A stretch of 64,000 nt of DNA from Heterohyrax brucei (lineage: Eukaryota; Chordata; Mammalia; Hyracoidea; Procaviidae): contig CM053144.1 in the NCBI GenBank assembly GCA_028571685.1, forward strand, positions 101,896,171-101,960,170. The letters are read 5' to 3'. Below the pieces are notes generated by a model that did no database searches, was not told where the DNA came from, and saw only the letters and a list, made by a program, of their open reading frames with translations. Numbering within the stretch: position 1 is the stretch's first letter; each line of letters starts with the position of its first letter. The translations under genes and the position numbers were made by a program. Below, piece by piece: positions 32,868-44,765 of the stretch.

Positions 32868-35685
32868 TTTAATGACATGTCCTCCACGTCATCCAAGTTA
32901 AGCTTTCAAAACCTTCATTTGTTGATGTGGCACAACACAAAATGAGAAGAAAAAGCTGCGAACATCTATTAGTGATCAAAACGTGGCACGTGCAAAGAAT
33001 GTATGAATTTAGGAAAATTGAAAATCACCAAAAACGAAATGGAATGTGTGAACATCAATATCCTAAGCATTAGTGAAGTGAAATGGACTAGTACTATCAT
33101 TCTGAATCAGACAGTCATATGGTTTTCTATGCCAGGAAAGACACCTTAAAGAGGAATGGTGTTGTATTCACTGTCAAAAAAAGAAAAAAAACAATCTCAA
33201 GATCTGTACTGAAGTTCAATATTGTCAGTGACAGGATAATATCTATATGCCTACGAGGAATGCCAGTTAAAACCACTGTTATTCAAATTTACACACCAAT
33301 CACTAAGGCCAAAGATGAAGAAATTGAAGATGTTTACCAGCTTCTGCAGCTCAAAACTGATGGAATATGCAATCAAGATGGACTGATCATTACTGGTGAT
33401 TAGAATGCAAAAGTTGGAAACAAAGAAAAAGGATTGTTAGTTGGAAAATATGGTCTTGGTGATAGAAATGATGCCAGAGATTGTATGATAAAATTTTGCA
33501 AGAACAACGGCTTCTTCATTGCAAGTATCTTTTTTCACCAACATAAACAGTGCCTATACACATGGACCTTGCCAGACGGAATACACCAGAATCAAATCAA
33601 CTACCTCTGTGAAAAGAAATGATGGAAAACTCAACATTACCAGTCAGACGAAGACTAGGTGCTGACTGTGGAACAAACCGTCAGTTGCTCATATACCAGT
33701 TCAAATAGACACTGAAGAAAATTAGAACAAGTCCACAAGAGCCAATATATTCCACTTGAGTACAGAGACCATCTCAGGAATAGACTTGATGCACTGAACA
33801 CTAATGACTGAAAATCAAAAAAGTTGTGGAATCACATTGAAAACATCATACATGAACAAAGCAAGACATCATTAAAAAGACAGGAAAGAAAGAAAAGACC
33901 ATAAAGAGACTCTGAAACTTGCTCTGGAATGTTGAATAGCTAAAGCAAAAGGAAAAAATGATGGAGTAAAAGAACTGAATGGAAGATTTCAAAGACAGGC
34001 TTCAAAAGACAAAGCAAAGTATTACAATGACATGTGCAAACAGTTGGAGATAGAAAATCAAAAGGCAAGATTATTCTCTACATTTTTCAAGCTGAAAGAA
34101 CTGGAAAAAAATGTAACCATCAAGCCGCAATACTGAAAGATTCTACAGGGAAAACAGTAAACAACTTAAGAAGCATCAAAAGAAGATGGAAGGAATACAC
34201 AGAGTTGTTATACCAAAAAAAATTGGCTAATGTTCAACCACTTCAAGAGGTAGCATACAATGAGGAAACAAAGCTACTGAAGAAAGAAGGCAAGGCTGCA
34301 CTGAAGGCAATGTCACAAAACAAGGATGCAGGAATTGTTGGATTGTGAATTGAGACATTTCAACAACCAGATGCAGTGCTGAAAATGCTCACTCATCTAT
34401 GACCTACTGGAAGAGATCCATATTTATGCCTACTTTGAAGAAAGGTGATCCAACTGAATACGGAAGTTATTAAACAATATCATTAATATCATATGCAAGT
34501 AAAATTTTACTAAACATCAGTCAAAAGTGATTGTAGTAGTTTACTGACAGGGAAATGCCAGAAATTCAAGCCAATTCAGAAGACGATATAGAACCTGGGA
34601 TATTATGTCTGATGTCAGAAGGATCTTGGCTGAAAGCAGAGAATACTAGAAAGATGTTTACCTTTTTTCTGACTACCCAAAAGCATTTGACTGTTCAGAT
34701 TGTAACAAATTATAGATACACTAACAGAGAACAGGAATTCCAGAACACTTAATTGTGCTCATGAGGAATCTGTGCATGGATCAAGAGGCAGTTATGCAAA
34801 GAGAAAAACGGGATAATGCGTGGTTTAAAGTCAGGAAAGGTGTGCAGCAGAGTTGTATCCTTTCACTACACTTTTTCAATTTGTGCCAAGCAAATAATCC
34901 GAGAAGCTGCGCTAATTTAAGAACAAGGCATCAGGATTAAAGACTTATTAACAACCTACATTATGCAGTAACACAACCTTGCTTGCTAAAAGGGAAGAGG
35001 ATTTGAAACATTTACTGATGAAGATCAAAGACCACAACCTTCAGTATGGATTATACCTCAACATCAAGAAAACGAAAATCCTCACGACTGGACCAGTAAG
35101 GACTATCATGATAAACAGAGAAAAAAATTGAGGTTGCCAAAGATTTTATTTTACTTGACTCCACAATCAGTGCCCATGGAAGCAGCAGGCAAAAAATCAA
35201 AAGATGCACTGCACTCGGAAAATCTGCTGCAAAAGATGTCGTTGAAGTGTTGGAAAGTAAAAATGTCACCTTGAAGAGTAAGATGCACCTGACCCAAGTC
35301 ATGATGTTTTCAACTGCATCAGATGCATGTGAAATCTGGACAATGAATAAGAAATCAATGCCACTGAATTGTGAAGTTGGAGAAGAATACTGAATATCCC
35401 ACAGACTACCAAAAGAACAAACAGATCTCTTCTGGAAAAAGTACAAGCAGAGTGATACTTGTCAGGAGGGATGAATCTCTGGAGAAGGATCTCATGCTTC
35501 GTAAAGTAAAGGGTCAGCAAAAAAAGAGGAAGACCCTCAGTGAGATGAAATGACAAGAGTGATCGCCACAATGCATTTAAGCATAAAAATAATTGCACAC
35601 TTGGCTCAGGACCAGGCAGTGTTTTGTCCTATTGTGCATAGCGTCACTATGAATCAGAACCAACTCGATGGCACACAACAACATC
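32868..35685 (+). repeat. RTE1-type LINE, 2.8 kb
   Basis: Forward RTE1 lacking only about the first 0.3 kb. Endonuclease-side words (AATGGAATGTGTGAACATC, GTGAAGTGAAATGGACTAG) and frames at 33119-33403 (RGMPVKTTVIQIYTPITKA) and 33434-33622 are followed by RT-region frames at 34034-34348 and 34755-34940. It ends TCGATGGCACACAACAACATC. Stops and indels occur throughout, so it is dead. It follows directly on an AfroSINE tail. Confidence 0.92.
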
Positions 35686-36365
35686 ACCGTAAGAGTGCAC
35701 ACCTAGTCTGCCTTCCTTTTAGTGCAGAGAATAGAACATGCTGTAGGTGCTCGATAAATAAAGCACATTCTTAATACATCCAGGCCCAATTTGGTTATAT
35801 CTTTGCTTGTTTTAACAGAGCATATCAAGGGAAGTGACAAGGCTGACTTACCTTAGAGCAGCGTTTAGTCTTCAGCCTCAGGAGGAGTGAGGATATTAGT
35901 GACCAGAATCATCAGGAAGTTGAACTCATGAGGTTAATGACAAACAATAGCCACTAAATCAACTCACTGAAGATCTCAGAGACAATGACAACCTCTTGAT
36001 TCCTCAGGGTTCTGCTCAACGGATGTAACGGCATTGCTGGAAAAGAACTTGCAGCTGGCAGAGGCAAGTGGAACACTACTAGAGAATCTCAGAAACAATC
36101 GATGCCTGGAAGAGCACCAGAGACTGGGAATGACTCACACCAATTCAAGAACTTACAGAAGCCACCCCTCAGAGTATCCTAAAAATAAATGATTGAAACT
36201 TGTAAAGGGACTGAACTGCTTCATGAAAACATGGATGCCATCAGCTGGTAAAATTGGGTTTTACTTACATGAAAACATGAAATTATTTTGCATGTGGATG
36301 GGGTAAAACCAATAGATTAATGAATGAATGATCATGCATACTAAGAAGCAAATTATTAGAGAATG
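35686..36365. other. Unassigned; trace of L2 end
   Basis: GTAGGTGCTCGATAAATAAA at 35741-35760 resembles an L2 3' end. The remaining sequence to 36365 shows no family or gene I recognise. Confidence 0.4.
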
Positions 36366-36505
36366 TTCTTGTTAGGTGCTACTGAGTCAGTTTTGAACCT
36401 TAGTGACCCTACACGCAACAGAACACTGGCCCAGTCCTGTGTCATCCTTACTGGCACTGTTATGCTTGAGCCACTGTTATAAACAGTGTGTCAATCCAGC
36501 TCACT
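36366..36505 (-). repeat. RTE1 3' terminus fragment
   Basis: TCTTGTTAGGTGCTACTGAG, CCCTACACGCAACAGAACAC, GTTATGCTTGAGCCACTG and CAATCCAGCTCACTGA match the reverse complement of the last 140 bp of RTE1. Confidence 0.82.
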
Positions 36506-36620
36506 GAATTTTAAAATCTTATATTAAAATACCCTTCTTTTTACTTCTTAATAGATATATATTTAAAATAAAGATTATCAGAACTAAGCTGTGAGAGGCA
36601 TCAAACAATTATTACATGAT

Positions 36621-36779
36621 CCTATTTGTTTTAAAAAATAATGTACAGTTACTCTTAAATATAAGATACTAAATTACAAATCAAAGGTACAGTTTGGAAG
36701 CCTATTTGTTTTTAAAAAATAATCTACAGTCACACTTAAATACAAGATACTAAATTAAAAATCAAGGTACAGTTTGGCA
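36621..36779. repeat. 80-bp tandem duplication (two units)
   Basis: Units 36621-36700 and 36701-36779 both start CCTATTTGTTTT and end GGTACAGTTTGG. They share AAAAAATAAT(G/C)TACAGT, ACTTAAAT/CTTAAAT and AAGATACTAAATTA, differing at about ten positions. The divergence suggests an old local duplication, not a slippage microsatellite. Confidence 0.88.
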
Positions 36780-37335
36780 CCTGTCAGACTGGCAAAAAGT
36801 TTGGGTGGAGAAACAGGCATCCTTTCATATTGCTGGTAGAAGTAACAAAAATTTGTCAATATACATCACAACTGCACACATACACCTTTGATCTAGCAAT
36901 TCTTATTCTTGGAATCTACCCTGCAATTATGTCTACACCCAGGAGAAGTTATGTATGTACAACTTTATTTTACTGCAGTGCTATTTATAATTGCAGAATA
37001 TCAGAAACAATTAAACATCTATTAAAAGAAGACTGGCTAAATACGTTTTCTTATATCAATGTGATAGAACATCTTGCAGTTAAAAAGAAAGAGCTTCCTT
37101 ATATGGAAATGTCACCAAGATGGATCACATACTATAAAAACAGGCAATACAGAACAGATATTACAGCAGGTTATCTTTTATTTGAAATACAATTGCTTGT
37201 ACATGTATAAAGTATGTCTGTAACGACACAAAAGTTTTCTCATTGCAACTATCTGTGCAGAGGGGAACTGGGTGGCTAAGCAATACGTATAGAAGCAATC
37301 CTTTTCCATGGATGGTCATTTTTTGGTGATCTTTG
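36780..37335 (+). repeat. Old L1 (L1M type), ORF2 end and 3'UTR
   Basis: Forward L1: GGTGGAGAAACAGGCATCC, GATCTAGCAATTCTTATTCTTGG, TGTACAACTTTATTTTACTGC and GAAAGAGCTTCCTTATATGG are the ORF2 C-terminal landmarks of old mammalian L1s. The frame at 36830-37210 holds LAILILGIYPAI (compare IPLLGIYP). The 3'UTR fades after about 37330. It is clearly more decayed than the lineage L1s. Confidence 0.75.
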
Positions 37336-37727
37336 TCCCCAAAAGTTTCACAGAGTAAGGGGTGCAGTGAGTTCAAGACCGGACTGATTAAGAAGGGATA
37401 GAGATGTGACCACAAGAAGTCTCACAGTGGATAGCAGAGAGGTAGAGCGGCATGGTGAGCTCTACCAGTGTGGTGAGGTCAAATCAAGGAAAAGCTCTTT
37501 TAGACTAGAAAACAAACTTGAACTTGAGTTTGTTTTCAAATGCAGAGAGAGACAAAATGATAAAAGATACATAATAAGAAAGCAAATATTGATAAAATAA
37601 ACCAAGAGAGGAAAGGCAATACTGCAAATTTCCAAACAATATTTAAAACTCCAAGTCCAAGGGGTGTACCTTTCTTTAAAAAAAAAAAAAAAAATTAAAC
37701 ATATCTGTCCTTTATTGTCTTTAGATC
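37336..37727. other. Unassigned; A-run
   Basis: No gene or repeat recognised. A poly(A) run at about 37677-37694 precedes an AfroSINE. Confidence 0.45.
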
Positions 37728-37889
37728 TCTAGTAGGGCAACAGTTAAGAGATCAGCTGCCAACCAAAACAGTCAGCAGTTCGAATCTACCAGCTACTCCT
37801 TGGCAATTCTATGGGGCAGTTCTAATCTACCCTATAGGGTCACTGTGAGTTAGAATCAACCTGATGGCAATGGGTTTGGTTTGGTTTCT
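37728..37889 (+). repeat. AfroSINE, short form
   Basis: CTCTAGTAGGGCAACAGTTAAG, GTCAGCAGTTCGAATCTACC, GGGGCAGTTCTAATCTACC, TATAGGGTCACTGTGAGTTAG, ATGGGTTTGGTTTGG in order; complete short-form AfroSINE. Confidence 0.92.
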
Positions 37890-38714
37890 GGACATTGCCT
37901 TTAGTGTAGTGGTCTATACCAAGCAGAGCTCACAAAATTTTTATTCACCATCTGACATCATGGTACCTGAGTTTATGTTTATCAATTTCACTGAACAGCA
38001 ACTGCCACATGGCATATCCAAGAAGGTGTGCTATATCTGAAAAATGTATCAAAGCAAGATCAAAACACACCCACAGCCTTCACTATCCCTGGAAGCGTGG
38101 GTAGTATTTGCTCCTCCCTCTACCACCCTTGGCCTCTGCTATTAGTCTTGCCTAAAGTTCCTCTGATGGTAACTGGTTTGGTTTGGTTAAGATGCCTAGC
38201 TGGAGCAGATTCCTCACCAAGGGCTCAGCTTCTAGCAGCTCCAGACCCACAGTCAATGTAAGAGGCAGGCCACAACCCACAGATTCCTTTCTAAATTCTC
38301 AGCATTTTCTATGCCCCAGCGTCCAATCCCGCTTTCTGGCATTTTCTAAGTGAAAAATTTGGTTCACACTCCCCCTAGTGACAGCCCCAGGAATGTCTGC
38401 CTTTCAATGCCCTAAACCACACCTCACTGTCCGAGAACAAGGGGCAATCCCTGAGCTGTGATGATGACAGAAGAATGTGCACTTCTACCTCCCTCACTCC
38501 CTACCTGACACGTAAGCTGATGCTACCTTCTGTGATTAGAAATACGTATTTGGAATGCCACATATATAGAAATTAATAGACGAGAGGGATTGACTTTTAG
38601 TCACAAGACAATAAAACTTCATCAGATCTCCCTATCTTTAAGGGAAAAAGTGCTAGTTGGATACATAAAAACAGGGAAAGAGGAGCAAGGAAAGTAATAC
38701 GTGTGTTCCAGTCT
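37890..38714. other. Unassigned non-coding stretch
   Basis: No gene or clear family. A short GGTAACTGGTTTGGTTTGG at 38167-38185 resembles an AfroSINE terminus. The pyrimidine-richer part at 38090-38520 could be an old LTR, but I cannot assign it. Confidence 0.4.
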
Positions 38715-38950
38715 GCACAGATGATTTCAAAATGAAATAGAGTCATTGTTCAAAGACAGATACACTGGAAGACCTATGATGACAAAACTTGTGAGGTTTA
38801 GGCAGCTGAGGACATAGAATCTATGGAATACATGGCTTAAAGGGGCTGTGATAGCAATGACTAAGTATTTCAAGGGCTGACATGTGGCAGATAAAATCAC
38901 CTTGTTCAGAACAAATCTATATTAATAGTTCTGGACTATTTGAGAACTGA
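38715..38950 (+). repeat. Possible CR1/L3 remnant
   Basis: GGCTGTGATAGCAATGACTAAG then TATTTCAAGGGCTGACATG, TGGCAGAT and CACCTTGTTCAGAACAA follow the L3 order (GATAGCTGTCTTCAAGTATTTGAAGGGCTGTCATG...TTGTTCTG). Confidence 0.5.
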
Positions 38951-38984
38951 TGAATCTATGTACTTTCTCTCCAGAAAAATATAT

Positions 38985-39185
38985 ATGTGAACAGTCACAG
39001 CAAAAAACATAAAATAAGGACTAATAAATATAGAAATAGATGCTCAGCCTTATTTATAATTTCAGATCAGAATAACAACAATATTGTATTTTTTAATGTG
39101 TCAATTTGGAAAACAGGAAAAGAAATAATCATGCAAAGTGCTGCCAACGGTATGGAGAAATGGGCACCTTACACAATTGAAGTTT
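38985..39185 (+). repeat. Old L1 fragment (ORF2 C-terminal)
   Basis: GAAATAGATGCTCAGCCTTA and AGTGCTGCCAACGGTATGG then AGAAATGGGCACCTTACAC match the old-L1 words 'gatgctcaacatcatt' and 'ttggcgaaggtgtggagaaacaggcac' in order. Heavily decayed. Confidence 0.5.
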
Positions 39186-39249
39186 CATGAGTTGGTGCCG
39201 TCTTTGTGGAGGATGTTCCACACGTACGCAATCTCTTCCATGCCATGGC

Positions 39250-39668
39250 TTCAGTTCCCATCTCAGGACCTATAATTCTCGAATTTATATTACCCACTGG
39301 CTCAGAATAATCAACTGTCACCTCAATATCTTATCTTGATGGTCTCAAGGGTTCTACATATCAACATATTCAAAACAGAACTCAAACTTCCACACACATG
39401 GTCCCCTGACAGTGTTCTTCTGTGGTATACGGCACCACCATCCCTCTTGTTGTGGAAATCAAATATCTCAGTGGCATCCTTGGCATTTCCCTCTAATGAC
39501 TTCTCCCCACAGCCCCGTCTTCACACCAGTTTAAGCTATCAACGTTTCCAATAATAATTTCCTAACTTGTTCCCTAACAACCACTGTATTCCTCTGATAA
39601 TTATCCTCAGTAATCTTTTCAAAATTTAAATCTGACTATGTCCATCTCCCTGCTTAAAGATCCATATT
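39250..39668 (+). repeat. L2 LINE, internal part
   Basis: ATTCAAAACAGAACTCAAAC, ACGGCACCACCATCCCTC, CTTGGCATTTCCCTCTAATG and AAATTTAAATCTGACTATGTC then CTGCTTAAAGAT follow the L2 ORF2 end in order (aaaacagaactcatc, ggcaccaccatccacc, ccttgattcctccctctcc, aaatctgatcatgtc). Truncated on the right by an LTR fragment. Confidence 0.75.
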
Positions 39669-39775
39669 GAATTATGCCCCCTCCCCCTGAAAAAAAATAT
39701 GCTAAAGTCTTAATCCCCAGTACCTGTAAATGTGATCTCATTTGGCACAGTATCATTGAAAATGTTGTTAACACA
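39668..39775 (+). repeat. MLT1-like LTR fragment
   Basis: GAATTATGCCCCCTCCCCC, ATGCTAAAGTCTTAATCCCC, AGTACCTGTAAATGTGATC then TCATTTGG is the forward left end of an MLT1-type fossil LTR. It stops where the ERV-L-class fossil begins. Confidence 0.65.
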
Positions 39776-39780
39776 CGGTC

Positions 39781-40250
39781 TGTCTCAGAATGGGTTCTCT
39801 AGAGAAGCAAACCAGTGAAGCCTGTATCTACATAGAGAAGGAAAGAAAGACTGGGAGAGATTTATCTGAAGGAGAAGGCTCACAAGATTATGGAGGCATA
39901 CAAGTCCCAAGTTCGTGGGTCAGGTGCCAGCCTGGAGACATCTCCTTACTCACATAACTGCAGGCACTGACAAATCTAAGATCATCAATTAAAAGCATAG
40001 GCCCCTAGCTCAAGTCCAAGAACCAGAAAGCAGATAATAATGAGCTGGATGCGGGACCCAAAGTGAGCAAAGCCAGCAAGCTTTGCCGCAACAATTATAT
40101 ATATATCGAATGCGTGCCACACCTGAGGGAACTCTCATGACAACTGATTGGCTGTTCACAGCAGATCTCATCATGGAGGTAGTTACATAACTGGCAAACC
40201 ACTGAAAATCATAGCCCAGCCAAGCTGACATACAATCTTACTGATTATAA
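39781..40250 (-). repeat. Type A LTR, left copy (fossil)
   Basis: The element's 3' LTR in reverse orientation. Blocks shared with the right copy: GGGTTCTCTAGAGAAGCAAA, GGCTGACAAATC-type words, TCAAGTCCAAGAACCAGAA, ATCTCATCATGGAGGTAG, AATCATAGCCCAGCCAAG. Confidence 0.7.
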
Positions 40251-40275
40251 TCTACCCCTTGCCAACTCTGCACCT

Positions 40276-40766
40276 TGTCTTAGTCATCTAGTGCTGTGGC
40301 AGCATAAACACCACAAGTGAACGAATGGCTTTAACAAAGAGAATTTTTATTCTGTCACAGTCTAGTAGGCTACAAGTCCAAATTCAGGCTACCAGCTCCA
40401 GGGGAAGGCTTTCTCTGCTGGCTCTGGAGGAATGTCCTTGCCTTTAGTCTTCCACTGAGCTGGGAGTTTCTGAAGCACAGGGACCCTGAGTTCAGAGGAT
40501 GATCTCTGTTCCTGGCACTGCTTCCTTGCTGATACGAAGTCCTCAACATCCTGTCTGCTTCCCTTTCCTTGTATTCCAAGAGATTGCCTTAAGGCACAAA
40601 ACAATCTTACAGACTGAGTTTTGCCTCTCTACCTACTGACCATCCCCTTCATACACATTATAGAGGTAGGACTTACAACATATAGCAATATTACACAATA
40701 CCAGTAATCATGGCCTAGCCAAATTGTTACACACTTATTTTGGAGGACACAGTTCAGTCCATGACA
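40276..40766 (-). repeat. Solo MaLR-like LTR (type B) nested in ERV-L fossil
   Basis: A 491-bp LTR from TGTCTTAGTCATCTAGTGC to TTCAGTCCATGACA in reverse orientation. Five-base flanks CACCT (40271-40275) and CATCT (40767-40771) look like the duplicated target. It splits the left LTR from the internal region of the ERV-L fossil. Same family as 31429-31924. Confidence 0.75.
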
Positions 40767-41860
40767 CATCTGTACACATCTCTTGAAACTATATATAATT
40801 TCTAAATGAAGTCAGGTACAAAACCATAATTGCGCCTAACACAATTAACGTGAACAACTGAAAACACAACACCATTTATACCATATACACTATAAGTGAA
40901 GAAAACAAAAATATTTGAAGCACCTGTGTAAGGAAAAAATACTTATAACAATTGCAGTCCTCATTTCTGCAACTGGTCATGTGGTCTTATCTGATATTTA
41001 GAATTACTTTCTTCCATCACCCATTCTGGATTCCCTTTGCCCTAGGCATGCACCTCAGATGGTCATGATTCTTAGCCTGCAGGGTGACCCAAACCTTCAT
41101 TCCTGGAGAGTCTGGACCATTAGAAGACATGCTGTAATTGAGTTACTGTAGTTTCCAGTTGAATTTAATCACAGGGCATGGCAGTGCTAAGAGACATCCC
41201 AAGGGATCTCCTGTATTCCACTTCACTTCTATTATGCAGTATCAATCCAATTTACCTTTGGTCATCAGGATCAATCATACAAGCCAACATAGTAACTCCC
41301 TTCTTGGCCTGTTTATCCAGAGGCATAATGAACCTCAAGCGCCTAGACAGTCTTTTTAATTTCCTGTTCCATGGAACCATTGTTGTGTCTCCAGGTGGAA
41401 GCATTTCTCTCTTTGAAAGTGAGGCCTCTGGGCCCACAGAGCACAGCGCTGGGAAGACAAGAAGCTCAGATTTTGTGAGGGAGTCACAAATGATAGTGAA
41501 TGGTACCATTCAATCTCCTCAACTTGATTCCTTGAGATGTGAATTCTGCCTACGGAAAACAGAGCACCATAAACTGGCCTCTGAATAACAGCATATACAG
41601 CCTCCTGGAGAACACTGCCCCAACCCTGCAAGGTATTGCCACCTACCTGATACCATAATAGAAAGCCATTCCATCGTTCTATCAAGCCAGCTGCTTCCGG
41701 ATGATGGGAAACATGGTAGGACCTGTGGATTTCATGAGCACTGGCTCGCTACTGAACTTCATTTACTATAAAATGAGTTCTTTGATCAGAAACAATACTG
41801 TCTGAGATGCCATTCTGTAAATCAGTAGATAGTAGTTTTAAAAGAAGCACTGTGTGCAGG

Positions 41861-42030
41861 GAAACCCTCGTGGCACAGTGGCTAAGTTCTTCATTTGCTA
41901 ACCAAAAGGTCAGCAGTTCAAATCTTCCAGATGCTTCTTGGAAACCCTCTGGGGTAGTTCTACTGTGTCCTCTATGGTTGCTGTAAGTCAGAATTGACTC
42001 AAAAGTGGCGAGTTGGGTTTGATTGGTTTA
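41861..42030 (+). repeat. AfroSINE, short form, in ERV-L fossil
   Basis: GAAACCCTCGTGGCACAGTG, AAAGGTCAGCAGTTCAAATC, TCTATGGTTGCTGTAAGTC, GAGTTGGGTTTGATTGG; complete, forward, inserted in the polymerase part of the fossil. Confidence 0.92.
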
Positions 42031-42462
42031 CTGTATACAGAGACAGTAAATCCATGTCAAGTACACATCCATTCCAGTGAGAACACTGCCCTTTCCAGGA
42101 TGGAAGCAGTCCAATGTAAATAAGCTGCACCATGTTACTGGCTGATCACCTCCAGGAATGGTACAGCATCAGGACTCAGTGTTGATTTCTGCAGCTGGCA
42201 GATTGGGCACTCAACAATGGCTGTAGCCAAATCAGCCCTGGTGAGTATAAGTCTATGTTGCTGAGTTCACACATAACCTCCATCTCTGGCCACTTTGGTC
42301 AAGAATCCACTGGGTAACAATAGGAGTGCCTGGGGAGAAGAATGACTGATTTTCACAGACAGCATCATTTTATACACTCATTTGCTAAAATATTCTACTG
42401 CTGAGGTCAACCTTTGGTGAGCATTCACATGAGATACAAATGTCTTCACTCCTTTAACCATT

Positions 42463-43120
42463 CACAGCAAAACACTGCCCAGTCCTGCACCATGTCCACA
42501 ATCAGTGTTAGGATATAGCCCATTGTTGCAGCCACTGGCTCAATCCATCTCATTGAGGGTCCTCCTCCTTTTTGGCGACCCTCTACTTTACCAACTATGA
42601 TGTCCTTCTCCAGTGACTGATCCCTCCTGACAATGTGTCCAAAGTATTTAAGACGTAGTCTTGCTATCTTTGCTTCTAAGGAGCACTCCAGTTGTACAGA
42701 TCTGTTCATTCTTTTGGCAGTCCATAGTATATTCAATATTCTTCCCCAACACAATTCAAAGGAATCAATTAATCTTCTATCTTCCTTGTTCACTGTCCAG
42801 CTTTCACATGCATACAGTGTGACTGAAAATACCCTGGCTTAGGTCAGGTGCACTTTAGTCTTCAGGAGACGTCTTTGCTTTTCAATACTTTAAAGAGGTC
42901 TTTTGCAGCAGATTTTCCCAATGCAGTATATCTTTTGGTTTTCTAACTGCTGCTTCCATGGACATTGATTGTAGATCCAGGTAAAATGAAATTCTTGACA
43001 ACCTTAATCTTTTCTCCATTTATCATGATACTGCTTATTGGTCCAGTAGTGAGGATTTATGTCTTCTTGATGTTGAGATGCAATCCATACTGAAGGCTGT
43101 GGTCTTGGTCTTCATTTTCT
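42463..43120 (-). repeat. RTE1-type LINE fragment, in ERV-L fossil
   Basis: Reverse RTE1: CAGCAAAACACTGCCCAGTC, TAAGACGTAGTCTTGCTATC, AGGAGCACTCCAGTTGTAC, TTCTTTTGGCAGTCCA, TCCATACTGAAGGCTGTGG. The usual 3' terminal words are missing at the left edge, so both ends are cut. Confidence 0.88.
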
Positions 43121-43142
43121 ACCATTTCCCTAAACAAACAAG

Positions 43143-43312
43143 CAAGAAAAAAACAAATCCTCTGCCACTGGGTCAACTCCAACTCATAGTGACCCCACAG
43201 GACAGAGTAGAACTGGTCCCACAGTTTCTAAGGAGTGCCTGGTGGATTCAAACTGCCAACCTTTTGGTTAGCAGCTATAGCACTTCACCACTACACCACC
43301 AGGGTTTCCACC
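43143..43312 (-). repeat. AfroSINE, short form, in ERV-L fossil
   Basis: CTCTGCCACTGGGTCAACTC, ATAGTGACCCCACAGGACAG, CAACCTTTTGGTTAGCAGC, CACCACCAGGGTTTCC; reverse strand, complete, follows the RTE1 fragment by about 20 bp. Confidence 0.92.
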
Positions 43313-43889
43313 ACCTTTCTAGGTAAGGGAAATTCTTATGGCTTCCATTTGGTTTTTCTTAACTGTGATATCTTTACTCGTAAGAAACCCAGTGTAGGGA
43401 TTCTGCTAGTTGCTGAGTATATCAATTCCAATTATGCATTCTGGAACTGAGGAAATCACTAAAGGATAGTTTCAGGGACACAATGGACCATCAGTGAGAT
43501 GACACTGAACTAAAACTCCATTAACAATCTGACCTCCATATGCCTGTCTGTGACTAGTGAACCACAGTGAGATTTGGAGTCTCCCGGGATTGGCATCAGT
43601 TCAAAGCCAGTATCTAGTAATTCCAGAAAGGCCTAATTATTTCCTTTTCCCCAATGAGCAGTCACTCTCATAAAAGGCTATAGATCTCTTGTGAAAGGCT
43701 GGGAGAAAGATTAACAGTATAAATTTTTGGCAGGTTAGTGGTGTCCCTCCTCAAGGGACCCAGTCTCCTCTTCATGTAAATTCATTGAAGTCTGGGAACT
43801 GACTGAGAGGTTATGACTTTCTATTCTGGTGATTCAAGTTAGACTGTCATTCACTTAACCTAGAATTCTTCTGCTTGTACAGAAGGAAA

Positions 43890-44041
43890 AAAAAACAAAA
43901 CACTGCTGTCAAGTCAATGCTGACTCATAGCAACCCTATAGCTCAGAGCAGAACTGACACACAGAGTTTCCAAGGAACAGCTGGAGGATCTGAGCTGTCG
44001 ACTTTGTGGTTAGCAGATGTAGCACTTAACCATTATGCACA
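43890..44041 (-). repeat. AfroSINE, short form, in ERV-L fossil
   Basis: ACACTGCTGTCAAGTCAATG, ATAGCAACCCTATAGCTCAG, GACTTTGTGGTTAGCAGATG; reverse strand, slightly short at its head end. Confidence 0.88.
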
Positions 44042-44159
44042 GATCAAGTAAATATTCAACAGATTTCCCATCTATCTCATGTCTAGGGACATCATAACTA
44101 AGTGGCTAATACAAATCTGTGTTAGTCACCCTCTTCTGATTACTGTTTTGACTCCACTG

Positions 44160-44197
44160 CCCATTATGGTAACCACTGTCCATTATGGTAACCACAC
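44160..44197. repeat. Short tandem duplication
   Basis: Two adjacent copies of (G/T)CCATTATGGTAACCAC(T/A) lie within ERV-L fossil sequence, a 19-20 bp unit repeated twice. Confidence 0.75.
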
Positions 44198-44765
44198 CCG
44201 TCCTGTCTTTTGTCAGTTGATTGCCACCAACTGGCCCCTACCACCATGTAGTCCAATCAACCCTACTGTAGTTAGGCATCATAATTCAGTTTGAGTAATT
44301 CCTACTCTCAAATTTGACTTACATAAAATAGTATCCACAGCAATTATCACAGATATTGAGGCTCCCTTCACAAGTTTGTTCCTCATAATTGCAGTAAAAG
44401 ATGTGTCCTCTGGGCACTCCATGGGTGGGTTTATAGTTCTAATCTGATAAATTCACTCTAGAATGCCAATTTCCCTAAGCCTTTGAAGACTTTCTTCTGC
44501 AATATATCAAGACAGATCTGGTATTTCATCTTGATTTAACGTAGGCCACTACATAATACATGCCTCAGCAACCCAACTGAATAAACTATTAAATCCTTTC
44601 CTAACCTCCCTAGTTGAAACACAGAATGAAAAATTTGTGCTTAGTGGGATTTTGTATCAATAAACTCAGACTCATCCAACTTCATGTTCCTTGTGCCATT
44701 ATACCATACCTTTAATACCTATTCTCACACATATTCCCCAGCTTCTGTTTGTATGTATTAGAAAA

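Noticed and set aside
38157-38185. Possible isolated AfroSINE 3' end (GGTAACTGGTTTGGTTTGG)
   Set aside because: Too short to separate from chance; mentioned only within the unassigned stretch.
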